Assembly (NCBI GenBank): GCA_009838645.1
Contig: VXRC01000032.1
Location: forward strand, 1 to 64,000
Direction of reading: 5' to 3'
DNA length: 64,000 nucleotides
Origin: Gemmatimonadota bacterium
GTDB taxonomy: Bacteria > JAAXHH01
Shown here: piece after piece, positions 53,200-62,400 of the stretch
How positions within the stretch are numbered: position 1 is the first letter of the stretch
How the letters are laid out: each line of letters begins with the position of its first letter
Made by a program: the position numbers and the translations under genes
Notes under the pieces: model-generated
Told to the model about the DNA's origin: nothing
Seen by the model: the letters and a program-made list of their open reading frames with translations, nothing else
The model's database searches: none

Positions 53200-54906
53200 A
53201 TGCGAAAGTCAGTGATTGCAGCGACCATCGCGGGACTGATGTCCCTGGTATGGTCCACCGGCGGCGAGGCCCAGGTGCGCAGGTCCACCGCGGACCTGGT
53301 GCTGAAAAACGGCACGGTCTACACGATGGACGCCGATCGGCCCAAGGCGCAGGCCGTGGCCGTCATCGGCAACCGGATCGCCGTCGTGGGCGTCGATGCG
53401 GACGTGGAGCCCTTCATCGGTCCCGATACCCGGGTGATCGATCTCGAAGGCCAGACCCTGGTGCCCGGGTTGAAGGAAAGCCACGGCCACCTCATGGGCA
53501 TCGGGATTGCCAAGATGACGGTCGACCTGGTGGGCATTTCGGGTTACGACGAACTCATCGAGCGGGTGCTTGCGGCGGCCGACGGTGTGGAGGAGGGCGA
53601 TTGGATCACCGGCCGCGGGTGGCACGAGGAGAAGTGGACCGACCGCAGTTCGCTCACAGTCCGTGGGTTCATGACCCACCACAAGCTGAGCGAGGCCGTG
53701 CCGGATATCCCGGTGTACGTGCGACGGGCCGACGGCCATGCCGCCTTTGCCAACGCCAAAGCCATGGAACTGATGGGGATCGACCGGAACACGCAGTCTC
53801 CCGAAGGCGGCGACATCATCAAGGACGCCGATGGCAACCCCACGGGGATCCTGGTGGACAAGGCCATGGGACTGGTGAGCGTTCCCGGCCTGACGGAGAA
53901 CCAGCGGCGGCAGGCCCTTGAACTCGGCATCCAGGAATGCTTGGCCAACGGCATCACGATGTTCGATGACGCCGGAGTCGGCGAGGACGGGATCGACCTG
54001 TACAAAGAGTACGCGGACGCGGGCAAGCTGGACATGCGCGTCTACGTGATGGCCTCGAATCTGCACACCATGGTCGCCCTGCAGAAACCGTGGTCTCACC
54101 CCGAGGGGTTTCTCACCGTCCGTGCCGTCAAGATGTACGGAGACGGGGCGCTCGGCTCGCGGGGCGCCTGGCTGCTGGAGCCCTACGAAGACGATCCGGG
54201 AAATTCCGGATTCCCCACGACCCCGCCCGACATGATCTACGACGCCGCCCGTTTCGCCCTGGAGCATGGATGGCAGGTGTGCACCCACGCCATCGGCGAC
54301 CGCGGTAACCGCATGATGCTCGACATGTACGAGAAGGCGATGGAGGAATTCCCCCACGTGAAGGACCACCGGTTCCGCGACGAACATACCCAGATCCTGG
54401 ACGAGGCGGACATCCCCCGGTTCGCCCAACTGGGCGTGATCGCGTCGATGCAGGGCATACACGCGACCTCGGACCTTCCCTGGGCGCCGGACCGGCTCGG
54501 TACCTCCCGCACGGCGGAGGGCGGCTATGTCTGGCAGAAGCTGCTACAGCATGGCGTGAAGGTCATCAACGGGACCGACGCGCCGGTGGAGGACATCAGT
54601 CCCATCGCTTCCTTCTACGCCAGCGTGACCCGTGAGCGGCCGGACGGTACGCCCGAAGGCGGGATGTTCGGCGACCAGCGCATGTCGCGCCAGGAGGCGT
54701 TGCGGTCCTATACCCTGGACGCCGCCTACGGCTCGTTTCACGAAGACGTGCTCGGGTCCATCGAGCAGGGCAAGCTCGCCGATTTTACGGTGTTGTCGAA
54801 AGACATCATGACCGTGCCTGAGAACCAGATCCTGGACACGGAAATCGTGTATACCATCGTGGACGGGAAAGTGCGGTACGAGAGAGGGCGGCCCGCGGTT
54901 CCGTGA
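53200..54906 (+). CDS. Exported YtcJ-type amidohydrolase
   Basis: Metal-dependent hydrolase of the amidohydrolase-3 type. The ATG at 53200 was chosen for its GAGGAGG site and signal peptide (V-I-A-A-T-I-A-G-L-M-S-L-V-W ... E-A-Q). The 568 residues include A-D-L-V-L-K-N-G-T-V-Y-T-M-D near 30, V-P-G-L-K-E-S-H-G-H-L near 87 (metal-binding H-x-H), T-H-A-I-G-D-R near 365 and N-G-T-D-A-P-V near 455. Such proteins act on amides or cyclic ureides; the substrate is not known. Upstream codons in the same frame are repeat-derived. Confidence 0.93.
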   Translation: MRKSVIAATIAGLMSLVWSTGGEAQVRRSTADLVLKNGTVYTMDADRPKAQAVAVIGNRIAVVGVDADVEPFIGPDTRVIDLEGQTLVPGLKESHGHLMGIGIAKMTVDLVGISGYDELIERVLAAADGVEEGDWITGRGWHEEKWTDRSSLTVRGFMTHHKLSEAVPDIPVYVRRADGHAAFANAKAMELMGIDRNTQSPEGGDIIKDADGNPTGILVDKAMGLVSVPGLTENQRRQALELGIQECLANGITMFDDAGVGEDGIDLYKEYADAGKLDMRVYVMASNLHTMVALQKPWSHPEGFLTVRAVKMYGDGALGSRGAWLLEPYEDDPGNSGFPTTPPDMIYDAARFALEHGWQVCTHAIGDRGNRMMLDMYEKAMEEFPHVKDHRFRDEHTQILDEADIPRFAQLGVIASMQGIHATSDLPWAPDRLGTSRTAEGGYVWQKLLQHGVKVINGTDAPVEDISPIASFYASVTRERPDGTPEGGMFGDQRMSRQEALRSYTLDAAYGSFHEDVLGSIEQGKLADFTVLSKDIMTVPENQILDTEIVYTIVDGKVRYERGRPAVP

Positions 54907-54965
54907 TGGGACCGGCCGAAGCAAGCGGCCCGCCATGCCGTAATGGTAAGGCCGAAGCGGACCAC

Positions 54966-55009
54966 GCAGCGCGCCGAAGTACAACCGGCAGCGCGTCGAA
55001 GTACAACCG
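54966..55009. repeat. 22-bp tandem repeat after the amidohydrolase gene
   Basis: Two copies of GCAGCGCG(C/T)CGAAGTACAACCG at 54966-54987 and 54988-55009, followed by the terminator. Confidence 0.88.
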
Positions 55010-55019
55010 GCAGTGTAAG

Positions 55020-55060
55020 GAACGGGGAGGGAACCCACGGGGGCTTTCCCCGTTCTTTAT
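55020..55060 (+). terminator. Rho-independent terminator after the amidohydrolase gene
   Basis: A nine-base-pair stem (GAACGGGGA at 55020-55028 with TCCCCGTTC at 55047-55055) followed by TTTAT. It closes the unit that ends with the amidohydrolase gene. Confidence 0.75.
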
Positions 55061-55086
55061 ATCAGGGAATCCATCCACTGTAGAAC

Positions 55087-55115
55087 TTGACGCGGACGCG
55101 TTTAGGATACATATT
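55087..55115 (+). promoter_or_regulatory. Promoter of the lolA-rimO-bamD-nadD operon
   Basis: TTGACG (55087-55092) and CATATT (55110-55115) with a 17-base spacer, about 50 bases before the lolA-like ATG. Confidence 0.6.
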
Positions 55116-55168
55116 TTCAGGCTTGCGTAGGAAGTGATTCGCATGGGTATTCCGCGAGAGGAGTTGGC

Positions 55169-55900
55169 ATGGCCGCTCATCTCTGGGTCGGCCTGTTGAC
55201 CGGCCTGATGGCGATGCAGGGTGTTGAAGCGACGGGGGTCGTCCGGACGCCGGAGGACGTCGGACCGCTGGAGTACGTCGGACCGCCGGAGCAGCTTCAT
55301 ACGGCGGAGACCGTCACCGGAAAGATGCGCCAGCGCTTCGACGCCGTGCGGTCTCTGGCGGCCCGGTATACCGTTACGACGTTTGCGGCCGTGCTCGAAA
55401 GCCGTAGCGAGACCGAAGGGAAACTCTATCTGCAGAGGGACCGGAACCGCCTGCGCATGGAAGAGGCCGGCCAGACCATCGTTTCAGACGGCGAGACGCT
55501 GTGGACCTACGTGCCCGGCAACCGGCAGGTCATCGTGTCGCCGGCGGGGGAAGAGGGATCGGAATCCGGACCCGGGCGCACGGGCCGGCCAGGCCGACCG
55601 GACGACTTCATATTCAACTACTCGAACCGTTACCTGTATGCGCTGGAGGGCAGGGAACCGGTCGATGGCATGCCGTGCTCCCGGCTCAGGCTCACCGCCG
55701 TCGAACCGGCCGACGGCCTTCCGGATCTGCGCATCTGGGTGGACGAGAAAAACTGGCTTACGCGGAAAGTGACGTACAGGGACGACATGGGGTCTGAAAC
55801 CACCCTGCGTTTCATGGATTACCGTCTGAACGAGAAACTCGCTCCCGGGTTGTTCGAAATGACGGCGCCCGAGGGGGTCGAATGGGTCGACCTGCGCTGA
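55169..55900 (+). CDS. LolA-like outer membrane lipoprotein carrier
   Basis: Periplasmic carrier that moves lipoproteins to the outer membrane. The 243-residue product begins with a short hydrophobic signal (V-G-L-L-T-G-L-M-A-M). The LolA-type half-barrel is seen as L-A-A-R-Y-T-V-T-T, E-G-K-L-Y-L-Q-R-D-R-N-R-L-R, D-G-E-T-L-W-T-Y-V-P-G-N-R-Q-V near residue 107, and L-R-I-W-V-D-E-K-N-W-L near 190. A glycine/arginine-rich insert (about 130-145) and a repetitive D-V-G-P-L-E-Y-V-G-P-P-E stretch near the start are unusual. It heads an envelope-related operon with a BamD-like gene. Confidence 0.85.
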   Translation: MAAHLWVGLLTGLMAMQGVEATGVVRTPEDVGPLEYVGPPEQLHTAETVTGKMRQRFDAVRSLAARYTVTTFAAVLESRSETEGKLYLQRDRNRLRMEEAGQTIVSDGETLWTYVPGNRQVIVSPAGEEGSESGPGRTGRPGRPDDFIFNYSNRYLYALEGREPVDGMPCSRLRLTAVEPADGLPDLRIWVDEKNWLTRKVTYRDDMGSETTLRFMDYRLNEKLAPGLFEMTAPEGVEWVDLR

Positions 55901-55947
55901 AGGACGCCGCGTAGAAGCAGAGTAAGCGCAGCAAGCGGAGAAAGACT

Positions 55948-57372
55948 TTGCCCAACATCAGTCTCGCCAGCCTGGGTTGTTCGAAGAACCTGGTGGATTC
56001 CGAAGTCATGCTGGGCCAGCTCACCCGGGCTGGATACAACGTGGTGGCCGACCACGGCGACGCGGACGTCATCATCGTGAACACCTGTGCGTTCATCGGT
56101 CCCGCCAAGGAGGAGTCCATCGAGACCATACTGGACCTCGCGCGGTTCAAGGAGGACGGCCGGTGCGATTCGCTCGTCGTCACGGGATGCATGGCGCAGC
56201 GATACGCCCACGGCCTGGTGGCCGAAATGCCGGAAGTGGACGCCGTGATCGGTGTGCATCAATACCCGCGCATCGTCCAACTGCTGGACCGTCTGCGCGG
56301 CCGGCGCGAGACCCTGCGGGAGATACGAAGGCAGCCCCTGCCCACCGACTACTCCTACCCGAGGGTCATCACCACGCCCCGCCATTCCGTCTACCTCAAG
56401 ATCGCCGAGGGGTGCGACCGCAGGTGCACGTTCTGCATCATCCCGGCCATCCGGGGCGGCCAGCGGAGCCGCACCGTGGATTCGCTCGTGGAAGAGGCCC
56501 GGACGCTGGCCGGCCAGGGCGCCGTCGAACTGAACCTGATCTCGCAAGACACCACCTGGTACGGCAAGGACCTGGCGCAGCCGGCCAGGCTGGAGGACCT
56601 GCTCACCGCCCTGAACGGCGTGGAAGGCGTGCGCTGGATCCGGGCGCTGTACAATCACCCCGTGCGGTTCACCGACACGCTGATCCATGCCTTCGCCGAC
56701 CTGGAACGGGTGTGCAACTATATCGACATGCCTCTGCAGCACATATCGGACCCCATGCTCTCGCGCATGAACCGCGAGACGACCTCGAAGGAGACGCGCG
56801 CGCTCCTGAAGCGGATCCGCGACCGGATGCCGGACGCGACGCTGAGAACCACCTTCATCGTGGGCTTTCCGGGAGAGACCGAGGAGGACTTCGAACAGCT
56901 CTACGACTTCGTCGGGGAGACGCGGTTCGACCGCATGGGCGTGTTCATGTATTCGCGGGAGGAGCAGACGCCGGCCGCACGGTACGACGGCCAGATCTCC
57001 GAGCCCGTCAAGCAGGAGCGGCACGACCGGCTCATGGCGCTGCAGCGCGAAATATCACTCGAACGCAACCGGTCCTTCGTGGGGAAGACGGTCGAAGTGC
57101 TGATCGACGAACTTGCCGATGAAGGGCACTACACCGGGCGGACCGCCGCGGATGCGCCGGAGGTCGACAACGAGGTGCTGGTCACCGGCGAAGGCCTGGC
57201 GGCCGAGGACGGTCTGGCCCCCGGAGACTTCGCCTCCGTGGACATCATCGACGCCATGGAATACGACCTGGTCGGCGCGGTCTCGACAGGGTCCCCCGTA
57301 CACGGTGGACCAAAACCGCAGCGAGGGCCAAACCCGCAGACGTTTCCCGCCCAATTCGGAACACCGGCATGA
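55948..57372 (+). CDS. rimO: Ribosomal protein S12 methylthiotransferase RimO
   Basis: Radical SAM enzyme that adds a methylthio group to an aspartate of ribosomal protein S12. The 474 residues have the UPF0004 domain (S-L-G-C-S-K-N-L-V-D-S-E at the start, V-N-T-C-A-F-I-G, V-T-G-C-M-A-Q-R-Y), the radical SAM site C-D-R-R-C-T-F-C near residue 155, and a TRAM domain at about 375-445. The D-S-E after N-L-V distinguishes RimO from MiaB. The start is TTG with GGAGAAAG before it. A short low-complexity tail follows the TRAM domain. Confidence 0.95.
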   Translation: MPNISLASLGCSKNLVDSEVMLGQLTRAGYNVVADHGDADVIIVNTCAFIGPAKEESIETILDLARFKEDGRCDSLVVTGCMAQRYAHGLVAEMPEVDAVIGVHQYPRIVQLLDRLRGRRETLREIRRQPLPTDYSYPRVITTPRHSVYLKIAEGCDRRCTFCIIPAIRGGQRSRTVDSLVEEARTLAGQGAVELNLISQDTTWYGKDLAQPARLEDLLTALNGVEGVRWIRALYNHPVRFTDTLIHAFADLERVCNYIDMPLQHISDPMLSRMNRETTSKETRALLKRIRDRMPDATLRTTFIVGFPGETEEDFEQLYDFVGETRFDRMGVFMYSREEQTPAARYDGQISEPVKQERHDRLMALQREISLERNRSFVGKTVEVLIDELADEGHYTGRTAADAPEVDNEVLVTGEGLAAEDGLAPGDFASVDIIDAMEYDLVGAVSTGSPVHGGPKPQRGPNPQTFPAQFGTPA

Positions 57373-58271
57373 TCATCCCCCCCTTACGCCGCTACAGGAT
57401 CCCCGTCACGGGGATATTCCTCGCCCTGCTCGTGGTTTCGGCGTGCAGCCCGCCCGGATTCGAGTCCGACTGGACCGCGGAGGAACTCTACGACTACGCC
57501 ATGGAGCGCGTGGAGCAGGAGGACTGGCTGAATGCCCTGGACGCCTTCCGGGCCATCACCCTCGGCCACTCCGGCAGCGATATCGTGGACGACGCCCTGT
57601 ACCATCAGGGGGAAATGCACATCAACATGGAGGAATACCCCCTGGCCACGCTCGTGTTCCGGCGGCTGATCAGCGATTTTCCCCAGAGCCCGTACAGCGA
57701 CGAGAGCCAGTACAAGCTGGCCTATGCCACGTTCCTCCAGTCCAATCCGCCCCATCTCACACAGGACAAGACCTTCGAAGCCATCCGCGAACTCCAGTTC
57801 TTCCTCCAGGAGTATCCCGACAGCGAATGGAGCGCGGAAGTCCACGAGCTGCTGCAGCAATGTTTCGACAAGGTGGCCGAGAAGGATTACCGGATCGGCA
57901 ACCTCTACTACAAGTTGAAGGACTGGGAAGCGGCCCGTCTCTATTTCGGCGAACTGCTGGAAACCTACCCCATGAGCAACTGGGCTTCCCGGGCGCAATT
58001 CGAAATCGCCGACAGCTACGCGAGGGAGGGGAAATACCGGGAAGCCATCGAGCAGTTCGAGATTTTCATCCAGAGCTATCCCGAAAACGAACGGTCGGCG
58101 GAGGCCGGAAAGCGTCTTTCCGAACTGAGAAACAGTTACGTAGCGCCATCCCTGGCCGAGGACGGCCCCATGGACGACACGTCTTACACGGACGACCCGG
58201 CTTCCACGGACGACCCGGCTTCCACGGACGGATCCTCACCGGCCGAATCCGAGAGCGGCAACTCACCGTGA
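57369..58271 (+). CDS. bamD: BamD-like outer membrane assembly lipoprotein
   Basis: TPR lipoprotein of the outer-membrane-protein assembly (BAM) machinery. The 300-residue protein has a signal peptide with the lipobox V-V-S-A-C (probable Cys26). About five TPR units follow: A-E-E-L-Y-D-Y-A-M-E near 42, then Y-P-L-A-T-L-V-F-R-R-L, A-I-R-E-L-Q-F-F-L-Q-E-Y-P, Y-Y-K-L-K-D-W-E-A-A-R-L-Y-F and Y-R-E-A-I-E-Q-F-E-I-F. The carboxy-terminal tail has D-D-P-A-S-T repeats. It overlaps rimO and nadD by four bases each (ATGA and GTGA). Confidence 0.9.
   Translation: MIIPPLRRYRIPVTGIFLALLVVSACSPPGFESDWTAEELYDYAMERVEQEDWLNALDAFRAITLGHSGSDIVDDALYHQGEMHINMEEYPLATLVFRRLISDFPQSPYSDESQYKLAYATFLQSNPPHLTQDKTFEAIRELQFFLQEYPDSEWSAEVHELLQQCFDKVAEKDYRIGNLYYKLKDWEAARLYFGELLETYPMSNWASRAQFEIADSYAREGKYREAIEQFEIFIQSYPENERSAEAGKRLSELRNSYVAPSLAEDGPMDDTSYTDDPASTDDPASTDGSSPAESESGNSP
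58190..58225. repeat. In-frame 18-bp tandem repeat in the bamD-like gene
   Basis: Two exact copies of GACGACCCGGCTTCCACG, coding for D-D-P-A-S-T in the disordered tail, with decayed flanking units. Confidence 0.9.
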
Positions 58272-58858
58272 ACATCCAACGGCTCGGTGTTTACGGGGGT
58301 ACGTTCGACCCGATTCACGCCGGCCACCTGGACATTGCCCGGGGCGTGGTCGAACACTGTGCCCTCGACAGGCTCCTGTTCATCCCTTCCGCCCGCCCTC
58401 CGCACAAGCGGGGGCACGCCGTCGCCTCGCCGGATGATCGGTATCGTATGACGCAGTTGGCCGCGCGGAACGATCCCCGGTTCGAGGTGTCGGACGCGGA
58501 GATCAACCGCCCCGGCCTGTCCTATACCGTGGACACGCTGGAGGCGCTGCGGGAGATCTACGGCGAGTCCTGTGCATTCCACCTCGTCATCGGGGCCGAC
58601 AGCCTGCTCGAGATCGACACCTGGCATGCACCGGACCGGGTATTCGAACTGGCGACGGTCGTGACGGTTCCCCGGCCCGGCAAAGACCTCTCCGGTCTGG
58701 ATCCCAGTTGGCGGGACCGGGTCGTCTCCCTCCAGCTTCCCGAGATCGACATCTCTTCCACGGACATCCGCCGTCGCGTCAAAGCAGAACTCCCCATCAC
58801 CCACCTTGTCCCGGCGGAAGTGGCGGACTATATCGAAGAACGCGGCCTTTACAGGTAA
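58268..58858 (+). CDS. nadD: Nicotinate-nucleotide adenylyltransferase
   Basis: Makes deamido-NAD from nicotinate mononucleotide and ATP. The GTG start at 58268 overlaps the bamD stop (GTGA). The 196-residue protein has Y-G-G-T-F-D-P-I-H-A-G-H-L near residue 8, F-I-P-S-A-R-P-P-H-K, V-I-G-A-D-S-L-L near 104 and the I-S-S-T-D-I-R-R-R motif near 163. The gene converges on coaE with a ten-base gap and no separate terminator. Confidence 0.95.
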   Translation: MNIQRLGVYGGTFDPIHAGHLDIARGVVEHCALDRLLFIPSARPPHKRGHAVASPDDRYRMTQLAARNDPRFEVSDAEINRPGLSYTVDTLEALREIYGESCAFHLVIGADSLLEIDTWHAPDRVFELATVVTVPRPGKDLSGLDPSWRDRVVSLQLPEIDISSTDIRRRVKAELPITHLVPAEVADYIEERGLYR

Positions 58859-58868
58859 CGGGGCTGTT

Positions 58869-59459
58869 TCAGGAGAGGATGCGCTTCCAGAGCGCTTCGG
58901 CCTTTTCGATCAGTTCGTTCCGCGTGCCGTTGTTTTCCAGGATAAAATCCGCCCACCGGGCCTGTTTCGCGTCAGACTCCTGGGCGGCGATACGCGCTTC
59001 GGCCTCGCCGCCGGTGAGGCCGCGGAGGATGATCCGTTCTTTGCGTGCGGAAGCGGGTGCGGTGACCAGGATGACCCGGTCGGCCAGGTCGGTGGGTCCG
59101 GTGTCGACCAGCAGGGGGGCGTCCACCACGACGACCCCGTCATAGCCCTCGGCGCGCATCCCGGTGATCCGGCGGCGAATTTCTCCGCGTATGGCGGGCC
59201 GTACCAGGCGGTTCAGCCGTTGCCGGGCTTGCTCGTCGCCGAAGACCAGGCGTCCGAGGGCCCGCCGGTCCACGTCCCCTTCGGCCGTCAGGACGGCCTC
59301 GCCGAAGGCCGACCGGATATCGTCGCGCATCCGTTCGGTCCGCAGCAGGTCGTGGCCGATGGCGTCGGCGTCCAGCACGCGGGCGCCGAGCCGCTCGAAT
59401 ACCCGTGCCGCCGTCGATTTACCCGAGGCGATGCCGCCGGCTACTCCGATGACGATCAA
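58869..59459 (-). CDS. coaE: Dephospho-CoA kinase
   Basis: Last step of coenzyme A synthesis. The 196 residues start I-V-I-G-V-A-G-G-I-A-S-G-K-S-T, a complete P-loop, followed by D-A-D-A-I-G-H-D-L-L near 33 and V-V-V-D-A-P-L-L-V near 110. The start is TTG with AGGTGAG before it. It lies seven bases after smc on the same strand, so it is likely cotranscribed. Confidence 0.95.
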   Translation of the reverse strand: MIVIGVAGGIASGKSTAARVFERLGARVLDADAIGHDLLRTERMRDDIRSAFGEAVLTAEGDVDRRALGRLVFGDEQARQRLNRLVRPAIRGEIRRRITGMRAEGYDGVVVVDAPLLVDTGPTDLADRVILVTAPASARKERIILRGLTGGEAEARIAAQESDAKQARWADFILENNGTRNELIEKAEALWKRILS

Positions 59460-59466
59460 GTCTCAC

Positions 59467-62400
59467 CTATACCCCGACCGTACCGGCGCCGTTGGCCTCC
59501 TCGCCCGGAGCGGCCGCGGTTTCCAGCGCCTCCGAATCGGCATCCTCGAGGCGCACGGAGACCATCTTGGACAGGCCGGGTTCTTCCATGGTAATGCCGT
59601 AGAGGTAATCGGCGGCTTCCATGGTCCGCTTGTTGTGGGTGACCACCAGGAACTGCGTGTCGCTGGTAAACTGGCGCAGGGCGCTGGCGAAGCGCCGGAC
59701 GTTGGCGTCGTCCAGCGGCGCGTCCACCTCGTCGAACACGCAGAAGGGGCTGGGCTTCACGAGGTAGATGGCGAAGAGCAGGGCGATGGCCGTGAGGGCC
59801 GTCTCGCCGCCGGACAGCAGGGCCAGGCTCTGCAGCCGCTTTCCTCCCGGCCGCGCCATGATCTCGATGCCCGCTTCGAGAGGGTCCCCTTCTTCGAGCA
59901 TGAGGTCGGCCTCGCCGCCTTCGAACAGCGTCTGGAAGGTGGTCATGAAGTTGGTCCGGACCTCTTCGAAGGTGGTCATGAAGCGGGACCGGGCGGCCTT
60001 GTTCATCTTGATAATGGTCTTCTCCAGGTTGTCCTTGGCCTCGATGAGGTCGTTCTGCTGCTGCTGGAGAAAGTCGAGCCGCTCCTTGCCCGCCCGGTAC
60101 TCTTCCACCGCCGCCATGTTGATGGGACCCAAGTCGTCCACCTTGCGCTGGATGCCGTCCCGCAGGGTCTGGGCGGCGTCGGGCGAGTATTCGTCCAGTT
60201 CCTCGATCCGCGGCAGTTCGTCCATGCCCTCGGGGTCGGTGTCGTGCCGGTCCATCAACTGTCGCCGGATCTCGTTGCTCTTCATGTATAACTCGGCGTC
60301 TTCCAGTTCCGCCTGGTGGACCTGTTCCTGTACCTGGGTCAGTTCGTTCCGGTTCTCGCCGAGGTGCTGCTGCAGATGGCGTTCGGCTTCCTGCAGGTTC
60401 TGGTGCTCTTCGAGGACGGCGTCGCGGTCCAACGCGCGCTCCCGCCGGGTCGCGTAGTGCGCCTCCAGCTGCTTCTCGTTAACTTTCTGGGCCTTCTCCA
60501 GTTCCGTGGACTGGCTGCCGGCCTCCACCGCCTCGGTCTTTCGCTGCGTCAGGAGATTGGCCAGGCGCTCGTTCTCCTGGGTAAGGAATTCATCGGCGGT
60601 GCTCAACTCGTTGCTCCGGCTTTCCATGGACACGAGGGCGACCCGCGCTTCGTTGGCCGCTTCGGCCAGGTGCTGGCGTTCCTCCTCCATCTCGTCCAGG
60701 GTCTGCTGGTTGGTCCGTTCTTCTGCTTCGGCCGATACCCGGTCGCGGGCCAGGGTCTCCATCGCTGTTTTGCGCTGCTCGCGTTCCCCGGCCGCAGCCT
60801 TCGCGTCCGCGGCCAGGGTATCCGCTTCACGCGCGAGTTCTTCGTCCTGTTCCGTCATCCGGGACCGCTCGAAATCCAACTGCCGTTCCCCGGACTCCGT
60901 TTCCATCAACTTGCGCCGGGACTCGCCGAGTACCTGCTCGACGGAGGCCTGCCGCTGCGCCAGCGCGGCCAGTTCCGTCTCCAGGCCTTCCAGTTCGCCG
61001 GCGACCTTGTCCCGTTGCGCCCGGTCTTCCTCCAGTTCCCCTTCGATCTCCGCGATCCGCTCCGCGCGGCGCAGAAGGTCCGACTCGCCGGCCTCGGACG
61101 ATCCGGACGAACCACCGGTCAGTACGCCGGCCGGGTCCACGACCTCGCCGCCGGCCGTCAGCAGTCTCCAGTCCTGGTCGGTGTCGAACAAGGGGGAAAG
61201 GCGCAGGGCCGTTTCCACGTCCTTCACGAGCACGACCCTGGAGAGCAGGTGGGTCACCGCCGGAGCCAGCGCCTTGTCGGACTTGACCATGGTGCTCGCG
61301 CGGCCGATGATGCCGTCGTCCTCGAAGGGCAGATCCGCGGGCGCGGGGCGGGACTTCATCCGGTCCAGGAGGATGAAGGAAGCCCGGCCGGCCTCCTGCT
61401 CCCGGAGGTAGGCCAGGCCCGCCTCGGCATCTTTTGTGCGGCCGGCCACCACGTACTGCAGCATGTCGTCCAGGTAGGCCGCGATTACTGTTTCGTAGGC
61501 CTTGTCGATGGTGATCCCGTCCGCCAGCACGCCGCGGAGCCCATCGACGTCCGCGCCGTTGGTGAGCAGCGTCCGGACGCCCTGGCCGTATCCTTCGTAC
61601 TGCCGGTGCATGCGATCGAGGAGCGTCCATTCCTTTTCCGCCGTCGCAATGGTCGTTTCGAGGCCGGACAGCTCGTCCCGGGCCGACTCGATGCACTGCT
61701 GCGCGTTCTGGACCGATTCCGTCAGGTTCGCGTGCAGCGACGCGTTCTCTTCCACTACGGCCCGGACGTCCCGCAGTTCCTTCTGCACGGTCTCGACGGC
61801 CGCTTTCTTCGATGCCAGTTCCTCGGCGAGTTTCTTCCGGGCGGACCCCACTTCGGCGCTTCTTTTGCGAAGGGATGCTACGCGGGTTTCAAGGGAACTG
61901 ATGGCCGCCAGCTCGCTCGAGTGCTGCTGAATCGCCGCCATGCTGCGGTCCCGCAGCGCCTGGGTGGCTTCTTTCTGCGCGGAGATCCGGCCGGCGTAGG
62001 TCCGGGACGCCTCGTCCCGCTCCGCGAAGGCAGCGCGTGCCTGTTCCAGCGCCGTCTCCAACGTCTTCCGGTCGTCCCCGATCCGGGCGAGCTGCGACCG
62101 GATACCTTCCAGTTCGGTCTCCGCCTGTTCGGCTTCCCCCGACGCGGAACGAGCCCGCTGCTCCAGGCCGGTCCGGCGCTCCTTGCTCACCAGGAGTTCC
62201 TCTTCCAGCGCCCTGATCTGGTCGTCGATCTGGTTGACGGCGTCCTGCCGCTGCTGGAGTTTTTCCTCCTTTTCCAACTGGACGGCCTTGCTCTTCTCGA
62301 CCTCCGCCTCGGCGGTCCGTATGCGGGTCTGAATGGCTTCCTTCCGCTCCGCGAACTGCCGGATCCGCTCCCGGACGGGCTCGGTCTGCCTTCGCAGGTC